A stretch of 35,352 nucleotides of DNA, from NCBI GenBank assembly GCA_018401955.1, contig JAGYJT010000029.1:1-35352 (forward strand). The letters run 5' to 3'. Under the pieces are notes generated by a model. The model worked only from the letters and a program-made list of their open reading frames with translations. It made no database searches and had not been told where the DNA came from. How positions within the stretch are numbered: position 1 is the stretch's first letter; each line of letters begins with the position of its first letter. Source of the stretch: Chitinophagales bacterium. Lineage in GTDB: Bacteria > Bacteroidota > Bacteroidia > Chitinophagales > CAIOSU01. Positions 31,980-35,352 of this stretch are shown here, piece after piece. A program made the position numbers and the translations under genes.

Positions 31980-32707
31980 CCATTCCATATACTCCAAGCA
32001 GCTTCAGCTTGCAACTCCAGCATCTCTTGTCCATTTTTAATGATAGCTCCCTGTGCTTTTCCTTTTCTGAGAAACAGCGTTTCTGCCGGATTGTATACCA
32101 AATCGAAAAGTAAATGCTGTTTGGTAAGGTATCTATACGGAATATCTGGGCAAGCATTAACATTGGGATACATACCTAATGGAGTAGTATTAACAATTAC
32201 GGTATGCTCGCATATAATTTCTTTCGTCAATTCATCATAAGATAATTGCCCTTCAGCAGGCTCGCGCGAAACAGAGTGGTGCCCGATACCTAACAATGTA
32301 AGCGCATATACCACCGCCTTACTTGAGCCACCTGTGCCCAAAATCAAAGCTTTGGTTTGATGGGGCTTTAGTAATGGCTTTAATGATTTGCTAAAACCTA
32401 TGTAATCAGTATTGTAGCCTTGCAACTTGCCATTAGTTAACTTGATGGTGTTTACCGCACCTATTACCTGTGCGGAAACATCCAATCTATCCAAAAACGG
32501 AGTAACTGATTGCTTGTGCGGGATAGTTACATTTAAGCCAACCAAGTCTGGTTGCGCTTGCAGCAGTTGCGGAAACTGCTCAATGTGTTCAATTTCAAAA
32601 TTCTCGTAAGTAGCATCAGATATGCCCTCCAACTCAAACTTACGGGCAAAGTACCCTCTGGAAAAAGAATGACCCAGCGGGTAGCCGATGAGCCCAAACC
32701 GCCTCAT
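31976..32707 (-). CDS. aroE: Shikimate dehydrogenase
   Basis: This 243-residue cytoplasmic enzyme reduces 3-dehydroshikimate to shikimate with NADPH in aromatic amino acid synthesis. Motifs seen: YPLGHSFS (substrate site), NVTIPHK with catalytic Lys65, IGAVNTI, GYNTDYIGF with Asp101, the Rossmann loop LGTGGSSKAV, NTTPLGMYP and DLVYNPAETLFL. It is shorter than the E. coli enzyme, which is normal for Bacteroidota. The start codon overlaps the stop of the DUF368 gene (ATGA at 32704-32707), so the two are translationally coupled. Its 3' end overlaps that of the convergent PorP gene. Confidence 0.96.
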   Translation of the reverse strand: MRRFGLIGYPLGHSFSRGYFARKFELEGISDATYENFEIEHIEQFPQLLQAQPDLVGLNVTIPHKQSVTPFLDRLDVSAQVIGAVNTIKLTNGKLQGYNTDYIGFSKSLKPLLKPHQTKALILGTGGSSKAVVYALTLLGIGHHSVSREPAEGQLSYDELTKEIICEHTVIVNTTPLGMYPNVNACPDIPYRYLTKQHLLFDLVYNPAETLFLRKGKAQGAIIKNGQEMLELQAEAAWSIWNG

Positions 32708-33696
32708 GCAGGGTCTTGCATTTTGCTACCGAAACGTTTCTCTAACAAGTATACAAACAAGAAACCGAAGATGGCCACTGCCACACAAATAGCAAGGTAG
32801 CTATCATAATTGTCTGGCAATATATTTTCTTGCACCAGTGGCTTTACCACGCCGTGCCTATCGGTATAGGTTTCAACGGTCAGTTTCCAAGGCCAAACCT
32901 TCCAAAGCGAACCTACCAAAAAGCCAGTAAGCAGGCTCATGGTAATGGTACGGTAATTTTTAAACAACCAATTAAGCACTTTAGCAAAGGAAATCAACCC
33001 CACCACACAACCCAAAACAAAGGCCACCAAATCCCATAAGTGGTAATTGTTAAATTGCTGCATAGCGCCGCTAAATCCGCCCTCTTTCAAGCCGCTCAAC
33101 ACGCCCTTAATGGCATCAGGCAAAGCCGATACGATACCCAAAATATAAGCGTATTTGTTAAGGATAACTAAAATAAAAGAGCCTGAAATACCTGGTAAAA
33201 TCATAGCCACAATAGCTATGGACCCTGCGAAAAACGAAAACAAAGGCGTATCGGGAGTATTGATAAGCGAAGCCGTAACTATGAGCAAAGCTATCCCGAT
33301 ACCTAATACAAACGAGAGCCAAACTTTCCAGTCGCCTCTGGGTAGCTGGCTACCAATAACCACCGCCGAGGCAGCCACCAAACCAAAGAAAAACGACCAT
33401 ACCGCCTCTGGATATTCGGCCAACATGTAGGTAATCACTTTGGCCAATGAAATAACCGCAACTAATATGCCCGAAAACAAGGCTACTAAAAAGCCAAGAT
33501 TTATATGGTCGGCAAAGGCTTTCCATTTTCCCGTAAAAAATAACTTAATGGCAACGTGGTCAATTTTATTTAGGCTACCAATAAGCTTATCATAAATGCC
33601 GGTAATAAAAGCAATCGTTCCGCCCGAAACCCCCGGTACTACATCGGCAGCGCCCATAGCCAACCCGCGCAACATGTACCCTATATATTTTTTCAT
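32704..33696 (-). CDS. DUF368-family (PopT-like) polyprenyl-phosphate transporter
   Basis: From ATG at 33694-33696 this has 330 residues; an upstream in-frame start eight codons earlier lacks support. It is a polytopic inner-membrane protein of about eight or nine segments. It carries the two family signatures GAADVVPGVSGGTIAFITGI near the N-terminus and VAMILPGISGSFILVILNKY in the second half, which mark an internal pseudo-repeat. Members of DUF368 (PopT) were recently shown to recycle undecaprenyl phosphate across the membrane for cell-wall and surface-polymer synthesis. The last segment is followed by LLEKRFGSKM. It is coupled to aroE. Confidence 0.9.
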   Translation of the reverse strand: MKKYIGYMLRGLAMGAADVVPGVSGGTIAFITGIYDKLIGSLNKIDHVAIKLFFTGKWKAFADHINLGFLVALFSGILVAVISLAKVITYMLAEYPEAVWSFFFGLVAASAVVIGSQLPRGDWKVWLSFVLGIGIALLIVTASLINTPDTPLFSFFAGSIAIVAMILPGISGSFILVILNKYAYILGIVSALPDAIKGVLSGLKEGGFSGAMQQFNNYHLWDLVAFVLGCVVGLISFAKVLNWLFKNYRTITMSLLTGFLVGSLWKVWPWKLTVETYTDRHGVVKPLVQENILPDNYDSYLAICVAVAIFGFLFVYLLEKRFGSKMQDPA

Positions 33697-33717
33697 TGGT
33701 GGTAATTGTGTGTGAGG

Positions 33718-33725
33718 CAAAGATA
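33718..33725 (-). promoter_or_regulatory. -7 box for the DUF368-aroE operon
   Basis: The minus strand reads TATCTTTG, a perfect TANNTTTG match, ending about 22 bases upstream of the ATG. No TTTG is visible at the -33 position. A GTCGAC word repeat lies there instead. Confidence 0.45.
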
Positions 33726-33732
33726 GAAATTT

Positions 33733-33760
33733 ATCAGTCCACAGTCGACGGTCGACGGTT
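33733..33760. repeat. Short-word repeat (CAGTCGACGGTCGACGG)
   Basis: Near-tandem copies of GTCGACG, each containing the palindrome GTCGAC, sit upstream of the DUF368 promoter box. A second word cluster, CTAGTCACTAACAACTAGTC, lies at 33836-33855 near the end of the TPR gene. These are the same style of intergenic word repeat as near 4.0 and 5.2 kb but with different words. Confidence 0.45.
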
Positions 33761-33781
33761 CATGATTAAAAGGCTTATATC

Positions 33782-33813
33782 AAAAAAGGCACCCTTCCGA
33801 GTGCCTTTCTTTT
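33782..33813 (-). terminator. Intrinsic terminator of the acidic TPR gene
   Basis: AAAGGCAC (33785-33792) and GTGCCTTT (33801-33808) form an eight-pair stem with an eight-base loop. On the minus strand it is followed by a T run from 33787 to 33782. It lies 45 bases past the TPR gene stop and upstream of the DUF368 promoter, so it separates the two units. Confidence 0.85.
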
Positions 33814-33857
33814 GTATTTATCTTTTCGCCAGTTTCTAGTCACTAACAACTAGTCAA

Positions 33858-35270
33858 CTACTTACGGTATTGTTCAACCAAAGCAGCTACGGTATCGTCA
33901 TGCTCCATGTATGGGGTAATTTCCCACATTAGGTCATGGCTATCAAAATCTTGCAGCAGCGCGCGTTCCATATTCACCAACGCCTCGTTACGGTTACCGA
34001 TTTGGTAATAGAAAGCAGCCTTCATGTAAAAGAAGTTTGCATTGGTTTCGAAAAGCACGATAGCTTTTTCCAAAACATTTAAAGCCTCACGGTATTCAAT
34101 AGCTTCAAAGTAGGCACGGGCAAGCATTTCCCAATTCTCCTCGCAGTCGCCTTCCATTTCTACCGCACGGCGGAAAAACTCGATACTCTTGTCAAACTGG
34201 TCCATGTTGAAATACACGAAACCAAGGGCAACAATAAAATCAGCATTGCTATTGTCCAACCTTAGGGCGCGTTCGTAAGCCGTAATAGCTGAATCGAAGC
34301 GTTCCTCCTCCTCGTAGCAATAGCCTATTTTGTGATAAGCATCAGCAAAATAAGGATCGAGATTGGTAGCCTTACGGTAGTAGTAGCGGGCACGGTTGTA
34401 GTTTTTCAACTGCTCAAAGCACTCGCCTAGGCTATAGTAAAGCTCTTTATATGGCTTACCGATAACCGAGGCGCGCAACAAATATTCTGCGGCCTTTTCA
34501 TAATCGCCCATGCGGTAAAGTACTTCGCCGCAATCCTTATATGCGTATTCGTAATCTTCATTGATGGCAAACACAAACTCAAATGCCTCAACCGATTTCT
34601 CGTACAAATCAAGGCCCGAATAAGCATGTGCTAAGTTGAACCAAGCAAGGTATGAATATGGGTGCTCATCAATAAACTTGGTATGGAACTTAATACTCTC
34701 TTCAAACTTTTCGGTAAACTCCACGCAGAACCAAACACGGTTCAATGCTTCTTCGTTTTCGTGGTCAAGTTCTAGGGCACGTACTAGGCAATCAAATACC
34801 TCATCGTATTTTTCCCACTCTTCATACACGTCAGCCAACTCCAAGTATAGGTCGGCCTTTTCATCCTCATCGGCAATACCCATAGCCATTTGTATGGTTT
34901 GTAGGGCTTTATTGTATTTGCCTTGCCAAGTAAAGATGTCGCAACGCAATAAGTAAAGAGAAATGTCACTACCGTCTAAAGCTTCTGCTTTTTCAAGTAA
35001 GTCCATCGCTTCGTCCAACTTTTTCTGCTCAAATAGCAGGTGCGCCTTTTTGATAAGGAAACCTGCCGCATAAGGATGCTGTTCCAGGGCGCGGTTTACC
35101 ACGTCCAGAGCACGTTTGGTGTCAAGTTTCTCTTCGTAATATTCGATAATCTGGTCAAACGAACCTTCCTCAAAAAAGTGGTTGGAATCGTCTTGTACCA
35201 TGCGCTCGAAGGTCTCGATTAGCTCAGTGACATCCTCTCTCTCGTATTCCTCAAAATTCCTTTCGTACAT
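33858..35270 (-). CDS. Acidic cytoplasmic tetratricopeptide-repeat protein
   Basis: From ATG at 35268-35270 this has 470 residues (a TTG two codons earlier is unlikely). It has no signal peptide. The acidic head (YERNFEEYEREDVTELIETF) is followed by about eleven or twelve TPRs covering nearly the whole protein, for example KLDEAMDLLEKAEALDGSDI, YEKSVEAFEFVFAINEDYEY, FDSAITAYERALRLDNSNAD and FDKSIEFFRRAVEMEGDCEE. Proteins of this length and acidity are conserved in Bacteroidota beside DUF368 and aroE. The role is unknown, presumably a scaffold. It has its own promoter and terminator, so it is probably a single-gene unit. Confidence 0.9.
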   Translation of the reverse strand: MYERNFEEYEREDVTELIETFERMVQDDSNHFFEEGSFDQIIEYYEEKLDTKRALDVVNRALEQHPYAAGFLIKKAHLLFEQKKLDEAMDLLEKAEALDGSDISLYLLRCDIFTWQGKYNKALQTIQMAMGIADEDEKADLYLELADVYEEWEKYDEVFDCLVRALELDHENEEALNRVWFCVEFTEKFEESIKFHTKFIDEHPYSYLAWFNLAHAYSGLDLYEKSVEAFEFVFAINEDYEYAYKDCGEVLYRMGDYEKAAEYLLRASVIGKPYKELYYSLGECFEQLKNYNRARYYYRKATNLDPYFADAYHKIGYCYEEEERFDSAITAYERALRLDNSNADFIVALGFVYFNMDQFDKSIEFFRRAVEMEGDCEENWEMLARAYFEAIEYREALNVLEKAIVLFETNANFFYMKAAFYYQIGNRNEALVNMERALLQDFDSHDLMWEITPYMEHDDTVAALVEQYRK

Positions 35271-35292
35271 AAGCAACAGTTTGGAGGTTATA

Positions 35293-35323
35293 CAAAGGTA
35301 CTTCTGTTAATTTCAATTAGCAA
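35293..35323 (-). promoter_or_regulatory. Bacteroidota-type promoter of the acidic TPR gene
   Basis: On the minus strand TTG (35323-35321) is followed after exactly 20 bases by TACCTTTG (35300-35293), matching the TTG/TTTG, 19-21 bases, TANNTTTG consensus. Transcription should begin near 35288, giving a leader of about 17 bases to the ATG at 35270. It is the best promoter match in the window. Confidence 0.65.
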
Positions 35324-35352
35324 TTAATTGTGAATAACTGATTTAAACTTCA

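Overview
The window comes from a member of the Bacteroidota. The evidence is two PorP/SprF-family outer-membrane proteins, a PorE-like OmpA protein, two giant adhesins ending in the gliding-motility (CHU_C, type B) sorting domain, two exported enzymes ending in the type A T9SS tail, a DUF368-aroE-TPR block, and several -7 boxes of the Bacteroidota TANNTTTG type. The gene set does not fix the family. No tRNA, rRNA, CRISPR array, prophage or insertion sequence was seen; most of it reads as chromosomal core plus a surface-adhesion locus.

Left part (1-9.2 kb): the first codons of gatB, overlapped by a Uma2-type nuclease gene; a small conserved-looking gene; a decayed second copy of the alaS 3' end and a REP-like palindrome; alaS; then, divergently, an M23 envelope peptidase, a Fur-family regulator, an unrecognised gene, a single-cysteine thioredoxin-fold protein, a DUF1961 exported protein and a WG-repeat exported protein closed by a strong bidirectional terminator. 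The intergenic stretches around the M23 and fur genes consist of short near-tandem words.

Middle part (9.2-22.7 kb): a five-gene minus-strand cluster, probably one operon. In transcription order it holds a small exported protein, a 1548-residue SprB-like adhesin (reelin-like jelly roll, P-domain-like segment, ten SprB repeats, CHU_C), an 1836-residue adhesin (beta-propeller-like head, eleven PKD-like repeats, CHU_C), a PorE-like TPR/propeller/OmpA protein and a PorP/SprF protein. It looks like a self-contained surface-adhesion cassette: type B T9SS substrates with an outer-membrane partner and a peptidoglycan-binding anchor.

Right part (22.9-35.35 kb): a PhoD-like phosphatase and an alpha/beta hydrolase, both with T9SS type A tails; purC; two small unknown genes; two different REP-like palindromes; a TPR protein; hutU; a 58-residue unlisted ORF with antitoxin-like features that overlaps a second PorP/SprF gene; aroE translationally coupled to a DUF368 polyprenyl-phosphate carrier gene; and an acidic TPR protein with the best promoter in the window.

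The main points for follow-up are the adhesin cassette with its cysteine-patterned repeats, the divergent alaS tail remnant, and a family of short intergenic repeats marked by the 11-mer GAGGTACGATT, seen three times.
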